64,000 nucleotides of DNA from Ignavibacteria bacterium (GTDB lineage Bacteria; Bacteroidota; Ignavibacteria; Tepidaquicellales; Tepidaquicellaceae), in contig JBAZNU010000001.1 in assembly GCA_041649015.1 (NCBI GenBank), positions 434,001 through 498,000 of the forward strand, read 5' to 3'. Below the pieces are notes generated by a model. The model ran no database searches, was not told the DNA's origin, and saw only the letters and a program-made list of their open reading frames with translations. A program made the position numbers and the translations under genes. Position 1 is the stretch's first letter. The number at the start of each line of letters is the position of its first letter. This document shows, one piece after another, positions 26,719 through 34,971 of the stretch.

Positions 26719-28944
26719 ATGAAGAAAATTTATTTACTCATTTCGATCTGCACAATATTATGGTGCTTAAGTAATACACTTTTTGCCCAGCCGTACGCGG
26801 CTAATCTTAGTAGTAGTAACAGTTTGTACACTGTTTTTAACTCTCCGGAAAATTCATCTTCCGGCAAAATTACATTGGATAGCTATGTAGAGATTGGTAC
26901 TGGAACCTCTATAAGTATTGAGCCGTTTTTTGCTGACTATGCGGATCATAGAACACAATTTTTCTATCTGGCATCAGAGATGGTCCCATTAAGTGCCGGA
27001 CCAATCACTAAGATTGCATTTAATTTTGAATCAGGCGGATCCAATATGAATAATTTTAATATTAGTATGTCACAGACAAGTAACACAAATCTTTCGGGCG
27101 GCTTTGTTACATCGGGACTCACTAATGTTTATTCTAATGCGAATTTCGCTTACCTGGGAAATGGATGGCAAACTATCACACTGCAGACGCCATTCAACTG
27201 GGATGGAACATCGAATCTTGTCATTCAAATCTACCTCGATAATCCGGATAATAGTTACGGTTCTAGTCACTATGTTTACGGAACATCTAAAACTGCTAGG
27301 ATAACCGAAGCAAGTACGGATGTATCTGGAGCAGCAGGTTGTTCATTAACTGGTCCATATATAATAAATTATCATCCAAATATCAGGATTTACGGAACGA
27401 TTTCTCTTCCCCCAGCCCCGACACTTTTGTCACCATTAAATAATTCAACAAACCAAGCTACCAGAATTACAGTGGACTGGGATGGTTCGAATACTATAAG
27501 TTATCAACTTCAGGTTGCAACCGATGTTGATTTCACAAATATAATATTTGATGAAGCGACTATTACACCTACAAGCAAGAGGATTGGTCCCTTAAATACA
27601 AGCACTCAGTATTTCTGGCGTGTGAACGCAACCAATTCAGAGGGAACTTCCGATTGGTCGTCTGTCCGGAAATTCACCACTTCATCTTCGGCATTCGAAA
27701 CTGATTACTCTCTCTCATTTAATGGTACTAATGCGTATGTCGATTGTCAAAATATTGATCGCTTTAATCTTACTAATGCAGTAACTGTGGAAGCATGGAT
27801 TAAATTTGCTTCGACATCGTCATCAATGTTTGTTGCCGGGAAGGTGAATCATCAAGGTAATAGATGGGGCTATGGTTTATTTGCCAATGCAAATAGTGTT
27901 CACGGGAATCAACCGGGAAAGGTCTCATTTGGAATCGGGCGAAGTTGGAACAGCATGCATAGTGTAGTATCTACATCAACTTTAATCATAGATCAATGGT
28001 ATCACGTCGCCGGAACATTTGATGGGCAATATATTAAAATATATATAAATGGAGGTTTAGATAATACTAATAATATAGGGAGTCCCTATACCATTATTAC
28101 ACCGACAGATGTCTCATTTACTATAGGTAATGTTATGGCAGGCTATTGGTTTAACGGTTTGATAGATGAAGTTAGCGTTTGGAATATTGCCAGAACAGCA
28201 GTGGATATTTCTTCAACATACAATTCAAGTTTAGCCGGTAATGAACCGGGTTTGATTGCCTACTATAAAATGAACGATGGTGTAGGTACAAATTTAACGG
28301 ATGAACAAACCAACTTTACTCGTGCTTCCGGTGCGGACGGCACGGTTTACAATGCCACCTGGTCATCAACTGATTATCCTCTTCCTGCTGAACTCACATC
28401 ATTTACAGCAAACGTAAAACAAAGAAACGTTATGCTCAACTGGGGTACTGCTTCCGAAACAAATAATTCAGGATTCGGAGTTCAGCGCCTTGATGCCGAA
28501 GGCAGCTGGAATGAAGTAGCATTCGTCAAAGGACACGGCACTACATCAACCCCTGTCAATTATTCATACGAAGACAAGAACCTGACGACAGGAACATACT
28601 CATACCGCTTAAAGCAGGTTGACTATAACGGCAACTATGAATACTTCAACCTGAACTCAAACGTTGAAATCGGTACCCCGCAAAAATATTCAATATCACA
28701 AAACTACCCGAACCCGTTCAACCCGGCAACTAAAATATATTTTGACATACCGAAAGTATCATCTGTAAAAATTTCCGTGTATGACGTATCGGGACGTGAA
28801 GTGAAAGTGCTTGTGAATGAGAAGTACCAGCCCGGCAATTACGAAACTGTGTTTGACGGCAGCATGTTTTCAAGCGGAGTCTATTTCTATAAAATTCAGG
28901 CAGGAGATTTTACAGAAACAAAGAAAATGATTTTAATGAAATAA
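26719..28944 (+). CDS. Secreted LamG/fibronectin-like protein with T9SS sorting domain
   Basis: 741 residues. A signal peptide (to ~27, LFAQ) is followed by a ~130-residue module (~55-190) also present in the 17543 gene (LGNGWQTITLQTPFNWDGTS, NLVIQIYLDN). A fibronectin III-like domain (~232-320, PTLLSPLNNSTNQ ... YFWRVNATNSEGTSDWS) follows, then a concanavalin-like LamG domain (~330-515, SLSFNGTNAYVDC, VTVEAWIKFAS, FNGLIDEVSVWNIART), a second FnIII-like segment (~555-645) and the T9SS domain (~660-741, SISQNYPNPFNPATKIYF). LamG domains usually bind glycans, so a surface adhesin or carbohydrate-binding role is likely but unproven. The ATG is preceded by a strong Shine-Dalgarno sequence. Confidence 0.88.
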   Translation: MKKIYLLISICTILWCLSNTLFAQPYAANLSSSNSLYTVFNSPENSSSGKITLDSYVEIGTGTSISIEPFFADYADHRTQFFYLASEMVPLSAGPITKIAFNFESGGSNMNNFNISMSQTSNTNLSGGFVTSGLTNVYSNANFAYLGNGWQTITLQTPFNWDGTSNLVIQIYLDNPDNSYGSSHYVYGTSKTARITEASTDVSGAAGCSLTGPYIINYHPNIRIYGTISLPPAPTLLSPLNNSTNQATRITVDWDGSNTISYQLQVATDVDFTNIIFDEATITPTSKRIGPLNTSTQYFWRVNATNSEGTSDWSSVRKFTTSSSAFETDYSLSFNGTNAYVDCQNIDRFNLTNAVTVEAWIKFASTSSSMFVAGKVNHQGNRWGYGLFANANSVHGNQPGKVSFGIGRSWNSMHSVVSTSTLIIDQWYHVAGTFDGQYIKIYINGGLDNTNNIGSPYTIITPTDVSFTIGNVMAGYWFNGLIDEVSVWNIARTAVDISSTYNSSLAGNEPGLIAYYKMNDGVGTNLTDEQTNFTRASGADGTVYNATWSSTDYPLPAELTSFTANVKQRNVMLNWGTASETNNSGFGVQRLDAEGSWNEVAFVKGHGTTSTPVNYSYEDKNLTTGTYSYRLKQVDYNGNYEYFNLNSNVEIGTPQKYSISQNYPNPFNPATKIYFDIPKVSSVKISVYDVSGREVKVLVNEKYQPGNYETVFDGSMFSSGVYFYKIQAGDFTETKKMILMK

Positions 28945-28992
28945 ATATTCTTTGAACGGCAAAAGAGAATAAGAAAATATTTGATATTTAAT

Positions 28993-29020
28993 AAAAGGGC
29001 AGTGTCAAACCTGCCTTTTT
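28993..29020 (+). terminator. Bidirectional intrinsic terminator
   Basis: AAAAGGGCAG at 28993-29002 pairs with CTGCCTTTTT at 29011-29020 around an 8-base loop, giving T runs on both strands. It ends the LamG-protein transcript and, in the other direction, the decayed gene at 29032-29366. Confidence 0.7.
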
Positions 29021-29031
29021 TATAAATGCAT

Positions 29032-29366
29032 TTAGTAAAGTTTCAGTGCGTTATCAAAATTGTATCTGACGATAACCTGCTTATTGCGGTACTTTTCTAT
29101 AGCCTGCTTATCCGATTTTTTGAAAACAGTTTTCCGGTTTTCGACAGTATATAAATCAGCGGGAATAATTTCTCCTCCATCTAAAACGAAGGAACAGTAT
29201 TTAATTCCGTCTTCTTCCCCAAGGTTGAGCAGAGTTATTTCAAATCAGAATAAAGCGTGTATAATGTTTTAAACTTAATATTAGAATCAAGATCGCCAAT
29301 AACACCAATAGGTTTTAAGTTTAAAAGATGTTCAATAAATTTTTTCGGCAGTTAAAATATTTTGCG
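29032..29366 (-). pseudogene. Frameshifted gene remnant
   Basis: Minus-strand reading gives protein-like sequence split over frames: an NTFAQNILTAEK segment, then FIEHLLNLKPIGVIGDLDSN running to TLYTLYSD, then EITLLNLGEEDGIKYCSFVL continuing to YRNKQVIVRYNFDNALKLY and a stop at 29032. The joins lie near 29345 and near 29238 (TTGAAATAAC), each needing a one- or two-base shift. No start codon is left, and the segment directly follows the 374-residue gene. The parent family was not recognised. Sequencing error at the two joins is the alternative. Confidence 0.5.
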
Positions 29367-29383
29367 CAAATGTGTTCAATTGA

Positions 29384-30508
29384 TTAATTCTTATAATCCA
29401 TCATTGCCAGTTTTTCATTGTACTCAGCCTTCTTGTATGTGCGGACGTCTGCTTTTACTTTTTGCCGTAGAAACCTTGCAAGTTTTTTCTTCAGTGCTAT
29501 TACTTCGTTAATAGTCATGTTCAGACTCTTAGCCAGCACGACGTTGACATTTGTGTGTTTTATCCCTTTCTTCAGCATCTTATACATCAGTTTTAGTTTT
29601 TCATCTTTACACCTTGATACAGCATTGTCAACGTTTCTCATTTTTTTCAAGAATGCTGTATGCAGTCTTTCATCTTCGAGTTTTTCTTTCGCCGTCATGT
29701 ACGCAGAGCCGTGTATCTTAACGATTCCGTCGTTTGATTCCGTGTTGTAAACAACAACGCCGTTTTCTTCGTTAATATCAAAGTCACCCAGAAACTCATG
29801 TCTGAAATAGTTCTTCTCTGTCGGTTTTCCTCTGAGCCCTTCACCCGCGAAGTTCCTCGCCTGCAGCTCATCGTCGCTGAGGTCTTTGATTTTCAGCCCG
29901 AAATATTTGTTAAGCATATTCGGTATAAGATTGAATTTTATGGTGTAAAGAAGCTGCCTTCTGTAATCGGGATGTTTCTCAACGTCCCACGCCCTTTTCG
30001 TCAAAAATGCTTCTGCCGCATTTTGTACTTCGTCTTCAGCGGTCTCGTCAATTTCAACACCCGAAAACACTTCACAGAATACATCCCTTAAGATAGCATC
30101 CACGCACTCAAGCTGATTTCTGTCCGAATAAAATTCTTCAATTGCTTTTATCTTCTTCTTCTGCGTTTCGGTGTCGTCGTTGATAAAACACTTTGTTTCA
30201 TTCTTTTGGCTTATTTCGTCTTTCCGCGTTTCTTTGGTCTTTGTTTTATCTGTCGCGGGATTATCTGACTCTGAATTAGCTGACTCTGTATTAGCTGACT
30301 CTGTATCCGGTTCAAACACTTCAGAAATTCCGTCAGTAATTTTAATTTCCGTAAATTCCGGGAACGAATTATTTTTATTCAGATGCTTAATCCGTTTTTC
30401 GATCTCTCTTGCGGGTATTTTATATTCTTTTTCAGAATAGCTGCCTGTCCTTTCCTTTTTTTCTTCAGCCGGAATGTACGGAACCGTATTTTCATAATTC
30501 ATTTTCAT
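29384..30508 (-). CDS. Unrecognised 374-residue protein with sigma-region-4-like C-terminus
   Basis: I do not recognise a family. Residues 1-~110 are charged and probably disordered, with a small internal repeat (ESANTESANSESDN). Residues ~130-235 are helical (QLECVDAILRDVFCEVFSG, YRRQLLYTIKFNLIPNMLNK). Residues ~290-350 (LKLMYKMLKKGIKHTNVNVV, then LAKSLNMTINEVIALKKKL) resemble the helix-turn-helix of sigma-factor region 4, followed by a basic tail. This suggests a DNA-binding or transcription role, as inference. Two in-frame ATGs stand at the start; the first is used here. The upstream region contains the same 25-nt dyad-bearing sequence as recA. It is not clearly linked to neighbouring genes. 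Confidence 0.7.
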   Translation of the reverse strand: MKMNYENTVPYIPAEEKKERTGSYSEKEYKIPAREIEKRIKHLNKNNSFPEFTEIKITDGISEVFEPDTESANTESANSESDNPATDKTKTKETRKDEISQKNETKCFINDDTETQKKKIKAIEEFYSDRNQLECVDAILRDVFCEVFSGVEIDETAEDEVQNAAEAFLTKRAWDVEKHPDYRRQLLYTIKFNLIPNMLNKYFGLKIKDLSDDELQARNFAGEGLRGKPTEKNYFRHEFLGDFDINEENGVVVYNTESNDGIVKIHGSAYMTAKEKLEDERLHTAFLKKMRNVDNAVSRCKDEKLKLMYKMLKKGIKHTNVNVVLAKSLNMTINEVIALKKKLARFLRQKVKADVRTYKKAEYNEKLAMMDYKN

Positions 30509-30987
30509 GGTGTTAACTCCTGTCTTTAAAATTTAGTAATTACGATTTAAGGGAATTTGCAAATACTGAGATATGCCTTCCTACTTATAATCACAAAATT
30601 ATCGAAAATTTGGACACGAAAATTCTCATTTTATGATAATTTTTTCCCTAAAAAAAAGTTTTCATGACTAATAAACCCCTGTATTTCAGAACATTTAAAT
30701 TTTTTACAAAAAATACCATAAAAATTTACGGTGTCCAAGTTTTGGTTTTTGTTGTGATTAATAATGAAAGGTGGTTATACTTTTCGATTAAAAAATAAAA
30801 CAGGTTACTTTTAGGCATACGACTCAACTGACTTTTGAGACCAATCAGAGTACAAGATAACCGAAATGTTATAAAAAAATTGTGCACATCCGTATCGTCC
30901 GGCGGAATACAAACAGGACGGGGGGTCATTCACGTCCTCCTGATTCCACCAATTAACTTATTTCAAAAAACTTAATCAAATTAAACT
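30509..30987. other. Intergenic region with inverted repeats
   Basis: 479 AT-rich bases between divergent genes, with no gene I can support. It contains the recA-like dyad (30622-30640) and a pair of 8-base inverted repeats, TTGGACAC at 30608-30615 and GTGTCCAA at 30731-30738. A minus-strand ORF at 30726-30929 has poor composition and no recognisable features. Confidence 0.45.
30622..30640 (-). promoter_or_regulatory. Second copy of the recA-upstream dyad
   Basis: Identical over 25 bases (30622-30646) to 10527-10551, including the T run after the dyad. It lies 113 bases upstream of the 374-residue gene's start and in the same orientation relative to that gene as the recA copy is to recA. This suggests shared control of the two genes. 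Confidence 0.45.
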
Positions 30988-31674
30988 ATGGGATTTCTAA
31001 AAAAATCTGTTCTCGGGAAACCGAGCGGAGCGGTAGGTGATATACTGTTCCGATACAAAGACGGCAAGACCATAATCGGTACGAGACCCGTCTCATTCAT
31101 GCCCGGCACTGACACTGCATCGGTCAATCGAAGAAGCCGATTCGGTATAACCGGTAAGTTTGCAAGTGCTGTGAACTCGCTCCCGTCTTTCAAGAACCTC
31201 TGGGATAATGTTACGCCAAATAACATGTCACCCTTCAACGGTATCTTAAAAGCGAGCTACCCTTTCGTTACACCGACTGACGTTTCAGCATCTGCCGGAA
31301 TCGTACCAATTCTCTTTGGTTTCGATGTAACCACAACCGACGTTACCATTGACGAAACAGAGATAAGCGTTTCAATCGACCCAATCGGTACGAATGCGGA
31401 GATTGATACAAACGTCGAAAAGTACATACAGCTCGGCGCTGTTATCAAATGCTCCGACGGAACGCTTGACACGCTGCCGTCTTTGATGTTCATTCCGCTG
31501 AAGTCTGCAAACGTAGTCCTGAACCTCGCGAACCCGCTTTCGTTCTCGATTACTCTTTCGGACCAGGACAGCGATCTGTACTCAATGTACGACACGCACC
31601 TGACTTATCTGGCGCTCGTCACCCTTGACGAGAACGGTAAGGCATACCATTATTCATCCGGCTTCACGGCTTAG
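30988..31674 (+). CDS. DUF6266-like protein
   Basis: 228 residues, no signal peptide. The N-terminus (MGFLKKSVLGKPSGAVGDI, then RYKDGKTIIGTRP) and the following SRFGITGKFASAV stretch resemble DUF6266 proteins of Bacteroidota, whose function is unknown. The remainder is beta-rich (GIVPILFGFDVTTTDVTIDE, HLTYLALVTLDENGKAYHYS). It stands alone between a divergent unknown gene and a repeat block, with its own terminator. The domain name is offered with moderate confidence. Confidence 0.6.
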   Translation: MGFLKKSVLGKPSGAVGDILFRYKDGKTIIGTRPVSFMPGTDTASVNRRSRFGITGKFASAVNSLPSFKNLWDNVTPNNMSPFNGILKASYPFVTPTDVSASAGIVPILFGFDVTTTDVTIDETEISVSIDPIGTNAEIDTNVEKYIQLGAVIKCSDGTLDTLPSLMFIPLKSANVVLNLANPLSFSITLSDQDSDLYSMYDTHLTYLALVTLDENGKAYHYSSGFTA

Positions 31675-31702
31675 CAGTCAAAGTCTGAATGAATGATGAC
31701 AA

Positions 31703-31730
31703 GGGGGAGGGGACGCCCTCCTCTTTTTTC
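31703..31730 (+). terminator. Intrinsic terminator of the DUF6266-like gene
   Basis: GGAGGG at 31706-31711 pairs with CCCTCC at 31716-31721, extendable by two further pairs, followed by CTTTTTT. It lies about 30 bases after the stop codon. Confidence 0.65.
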
Positions 31731-31739
31731 AAAAAACAC

Positions 31740-32110
31740 TAAAAGATTTTCACCACCAAAACACTAAAAAGGGAAATATAATATAGCAAAGAGCAAAAAC
31801 TTTTCACCACTAAGGTCCGCCTCGGCGGATGCAAAGAACGCACACTAAGGACACAGAGAAGAACAAAAATGATAAAAAGAGAAAAGATATTTTAACACGA
31901 AGAACACTTAGAAAAACAAAGATAGAAATAAGAGAAAAGAGAATTTTACCGCAAAGGGCGCAGAGAACGCAAAGAGAATAAAGAACGCAAAGAAGAACAA
32001 GAAGAGATTTATTCTATTGCTAAGAGCAAGAAATTTTTATCTCAAAGACCATTAAGAAGAACATAATGAAATTTAATCTATTGCTAAGAACAAGAGCTTT
32101 ACACCAAAAA
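31740..32110. repeat. Degenerate dispersed repeats
   Basis: The gap between the two orphan genes is filled with words such as TTTTCACCACCAAAACACTAA, CCGCAAAGGGCGCAGAGAAC and TTTATTCTATTGCTAAGAGC. They match, in orientation, the arrays at 42.4-46.6 kb. No gene is visible here. Confidence 0.7.
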
Positions 32111-32162
32111 GTGTGCTTTCTTTTAATTACTTAAAAATTTTTAAACTTAAAACAATTAAACC

Positions 32163-32801
32163 ATGAAAAACTCACAATTAAAATCAGCTTTCGCCGACTC
32201 AATCCTAACCATCGCTCCTTTGTGCGATGCATGGGAATGCTTCAGCGAAATGTTTAACTTCGAAAACCCGCGTCAGGCAATTCTCGAGTCCAACAGAGGG
32301 AATTTCCCGGGTGACATTTACGACGCAAGACCAATACTGACGCCATCGGAAGACTTCTTTCCCGTAATTAGCAAGTTTGAACTTGCAGAGAAACACTACA
32401 AACTCGATGTAGATAAATTCGTATTCGACGGCGACTTTCCCCAGTCCGATTCAGAAGAATTCTTCCGGCTCGTTATCATTCACACACTCGTAAGTCCTGA
32501 CGAAAGATGCAAACCGAAGTTCCTGATATTCAATACATGTTCCGAACCGAAGCAATTCGTAAAAGGAAAAAAGTACAAACTCCGCGTGCCGATTCCTTTG
32601 CATCATTTAAGCGATGTCAGCTCGTACAAGCATCAGTCCATTCACGCATTCTTCATGCACTTGCTGCCCGAATGCGAAGTAAAAGCAAATGGTACAATCA
32701 GTTACTTCGAAATCGCATTTGGTTTCTCTCCCACCGAATCCTTAAACGTAATGCGTCTCGACGACTCCGACATGCACAAAATCCTCCCTTCAAACTTTTA
32801 A
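32163..32801 (+). CDS. Unrecognised 212-residue protein
   Basis: No family recognised. No signal peptide or membrane segment; composition is normal for a soluble, mixed alpha/beta protein. Noticeable stretches are ADSILTIAPLCDAWECFSEM, FFRLVIIHTLVSPDERCKPK, FLIFNTCSEPKQFVKGKKYK and SIHAFFMHLLPECEVKANG. The two Cys-containing strands do not form a metal motif. It has its own terminator and no operon partner, and it lies 290 bases upstream of the defence operon. Proximity to that operon does not by itself imply a defence role. Confidence 0.65.
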   Translation: MKNSQLKSAFADSILTIAPLCDAWECFSEMFNFENPRQAILESNRGNFPGDIYDARPILTPSEDFFPVISKFELAEKHYKLDVDKFVFDGDFPQSDSEEFFRLVIIHTLVSPDERCKPKFLIFNTCSEPKQFVKGKKYKLRVPIPLHHLSDVSSYKHQSIHAFFMHLLPECEVKANGTISYFEIAFGFSPTESLNVMRLDDSDMHKILPSNF

Positions 32802-32832
32802 TCCCGCATCTTACAAAGCTCCGGGCTCTAAC

Positions 32833-32872
32833 AAAAGACTCCTTCCCATCTATCGGGAAAGAGTCCTTGTTT
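32833..32872 (+). terminator. Intrinsic terminator of the 212-residue gene
   Basis: GACTC-C-TTCCC at 32837-32847 pairs with GGGAA-A-GAGTC at 32855-32865, followed by CTTGTTTT. It separates this gene from the defence operon. Confidence 0.75.
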
Positions 32873-33090
32873 TAGGTGGAAGAGATGGCGTGGAGGTGAG
32901 GGAACTTTGCGAGGTGCTTTTTTGCTGGTGCAAGCACGTAGTTATTAATAAATTAGAACTCGTATTAATCAGACGACAATTGGACAGTATAAATCTGTTT
33001 GGATTAGCAGTCTGTTATTTTTTTATCTGTATTAAATGTATATGTTTAAATATATAGGTTTGTTATTTTTGTTAATATCATTGAATTTTT

Positions 33091-34959
33091 ATGACAGGAG
33101 AATCTTTAAATATTACGAAAGACCAGATAGATAAACTAAAATCAGTTTTTCCCGAAGTGGTTACGGAGGGAAAAGTTGACTGGGAAAAACTTCAGGCAAC
33201 GCTTGGGAAGGAAAACGTAGAGTTTAACAATGAAAGATATGTCTTGAACTGGGCAGGAAAGAGTGAAGCATTTAAAGTTCTACAACAATCCACAACTGCA
33301 ACACTGAAGCCCGTTCCCGATGAATCAATTAACTTTGAAACAACTGAAAATGTTTTTATTGAAGGTGAAAACCTTGAAGTTCTGAAAGTTTTGCAAAAGG
33401 CATACTACGGAAAGGTAAAATGCATAATAATTGACCCACCTTATAACACAGGAAGTGACAGTTTTATCTATCCCGATAGTTTCAAAGAGAGCAGAGAAGA
33501 GTATCAAAAACGAATCGGAGAAAAAGATGAGGACGGCTATCTGATGAAAGAAGGTTTTTTTCGCAAAAACAGCAAGGATAGCGGACATTACCACAGCAAC
33601 TGGCTAAGTATGATGTATCCCCGTCTATTCCTAGCAAAAAATTTATTGCGGGACGACGGAGTTATCTTTGTCCACATTGATGACAATGAAGTTCACAATC
33701 TTCGTTTGATTATGAATGAGATATTTGGGGAAGAGAATTTTATTGCGGAATTTATTTGGCACAGCAGACAAAATGTTGATAGTCGAGCTTTGACCGGGGC
33801 TTCAATTGATCACGAATATGTTTTATGTTTTGAAAAAAATAACGGCAATAGAATTAGAGGAAAAGAAATTGATAAAACAAAATATAGCAATCCAGACAGT
33901 GATATAAGAGGTCCTTGGATGAGTTCTCCTATGGACGGTATTGCAACTAAAGACAAAAGACCTAATTTACACTATATTATCGTCAATCCTATTTCTAAGC
34001 TTGAATATGAACCTTCACCTGAGAATGGATGGCGTTTTCAAAGATCAAAAGTTGAAGAACTTATAAATGAAGATAGAATAATATGGCCTAAAAATCCCTT
34101 ATCTAAGCCTAGATTTAAGAGATATCTTAACGAGCTAAATAATGACTTTACTGGATTCTCTAGTCTATTAGATGTTGATTTTACATCACAGGGGACAAAA
34201 GAATTAAGGGAGCTAATGGAAATGGAAACATTAAAATTTCCTAAACCAACATCAATTGTCAAAACACTAATAAATCAGGCTGCTAATAATGATGATATTA
34301 TTTTGGACTTCTTCGCAGGTTCAGCAACAACAGCCCAAGCAGTATTAGAACTCAACAAAGAAGAAGGCGGAAACAGAAAATTTATTCTTGTTCAACTTCC
34401 TGAACTATGCAACGAAGAAAGCGATGCATACAAAGCAGGTTACAAAACAATTTCTGATATTGGAAAAGAGCGCATCCGCAGAGTGATTCAAAAAATTGAA
34501 AAAGAAGACAGGCCCGAACTATTTGAAAAAGGAAAACGCGATTTAGGATTCAAAGTATTCAAACTTTCTTCGTCCAACTTCAAGATATGGAGAGGCAATG
34601 AAATCACTGAAGATAATTTAGAAACACAACTTGATGCATTTGCAAATCCTGTAAAAGAAGGAAGCGAAACCGAAAGCATGCTTTACGAACTATTGCTCAA
34701 ATCCGGTTATTTGCTAACGGACAAAGTTCAGAAAATATCATCAAACGGTAAAAATCCGCAAACGGAATACTACTCAATAAACGTCGGCGAACTTATAATA
34801 GCATTAGACAAAATAACTCAAAAACTAATAGACAAAATAATCTCAGCAAAACCGAAAAAAGTGATAACACTCGACAAATTATTCACAGGCAACGACCAGC
34901 TAAAAACAAACACCGTCCTTCAAATGAAGGACGTAGAAATCGATTTTAAAACTATTTAG
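33091..34959 (+). CDS. mod: Type III restriction-modification methyltransferase (Mod)
   Basis: Adenine-N6 DNA methyltransferase that also provides sequence recognition for the restriction complex. 622 residues. Catalytic motif IV is DPPYNTGSD at residues 115-123 and the SAM-binding motif I is LDFFAGSATTAQAV at ~405-418. The order IV then I marks a beta-class enzyme, as in type III Mod proteins. YHSNWLSMMYPRLFLAKNLL and DDGVIFVHIDDNEVHNLRLI are strong family blocks; the variable region between the motifs is the likely target-recognition domain. The first of five same-strand genes; the SIR2 gene starts 12 bases later. No frameshift is visible. Confidence 0.93.
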   Translation: MTGESLNITKDQIDKLKSVFPEVVTEGKVDWEKLQATLGKENVEFNNERYVLNWAGKSEAFKVLQQSTTATLKPVPDESINFETTENVFIEGENLEVLKVLQKAYYGKVKCIIIDPPYNTGSDSFIYPDSFKESREEYQKRIGEKDEDGYLMKEGFFRKNSKDSGHYHSNWLSMMYPRLFLAKNLLRDDGVIFVHIDDNEVHNLRLIMNEIFGEENFIAEFIWHSRQNVDSRALTGASIDHEYVLCFEKNNGNRIRGKEIDKTKYSNPDSDIRGPWMSSPMDGIATKDKRPNLHYIIVNPISKLEYEPSPENGWRFQRSKVEELINEDRIIWPKNPLSKPRFKRYLNELNNDFTGFSSLLDVDFTSQGTKELRELMEMETLKFPKPTSIVKTLINQAANNDDIILDFFAGSATTAQAVLELNKEEGGNRKFILVQLPELCNEESDAYKAGYKTISDIGKERIRRVIQKIEKEDRPELFEKGKRDLGFKVFKLSSSNFKIWRGNEITEDNLETQLDAFANPVKEGSETESMLYELLLKSGYLLTDKVQKISSNGKNPQTEYYSINVGELIIALDKITQKLIDKIISAKPKKVITLDKLFTGNDQLKTNTVLQMKDVEIDFKTI

Positions 34960-34971
34960 TATTAAACATTT

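Noticed and set aside
26378..26722. 114-codon plus-strand ORF before the LamG gene
   Set aside because: Non-coding-like composition, overlaps the Shine-Dalgarno and start of the real gene, no homology pattern recognised.
30726..30929. 67-codon minus-strand ORF
   Set aside because: No recognisable domain, no ribosome site and poor composition; overlaps inverted repeats.
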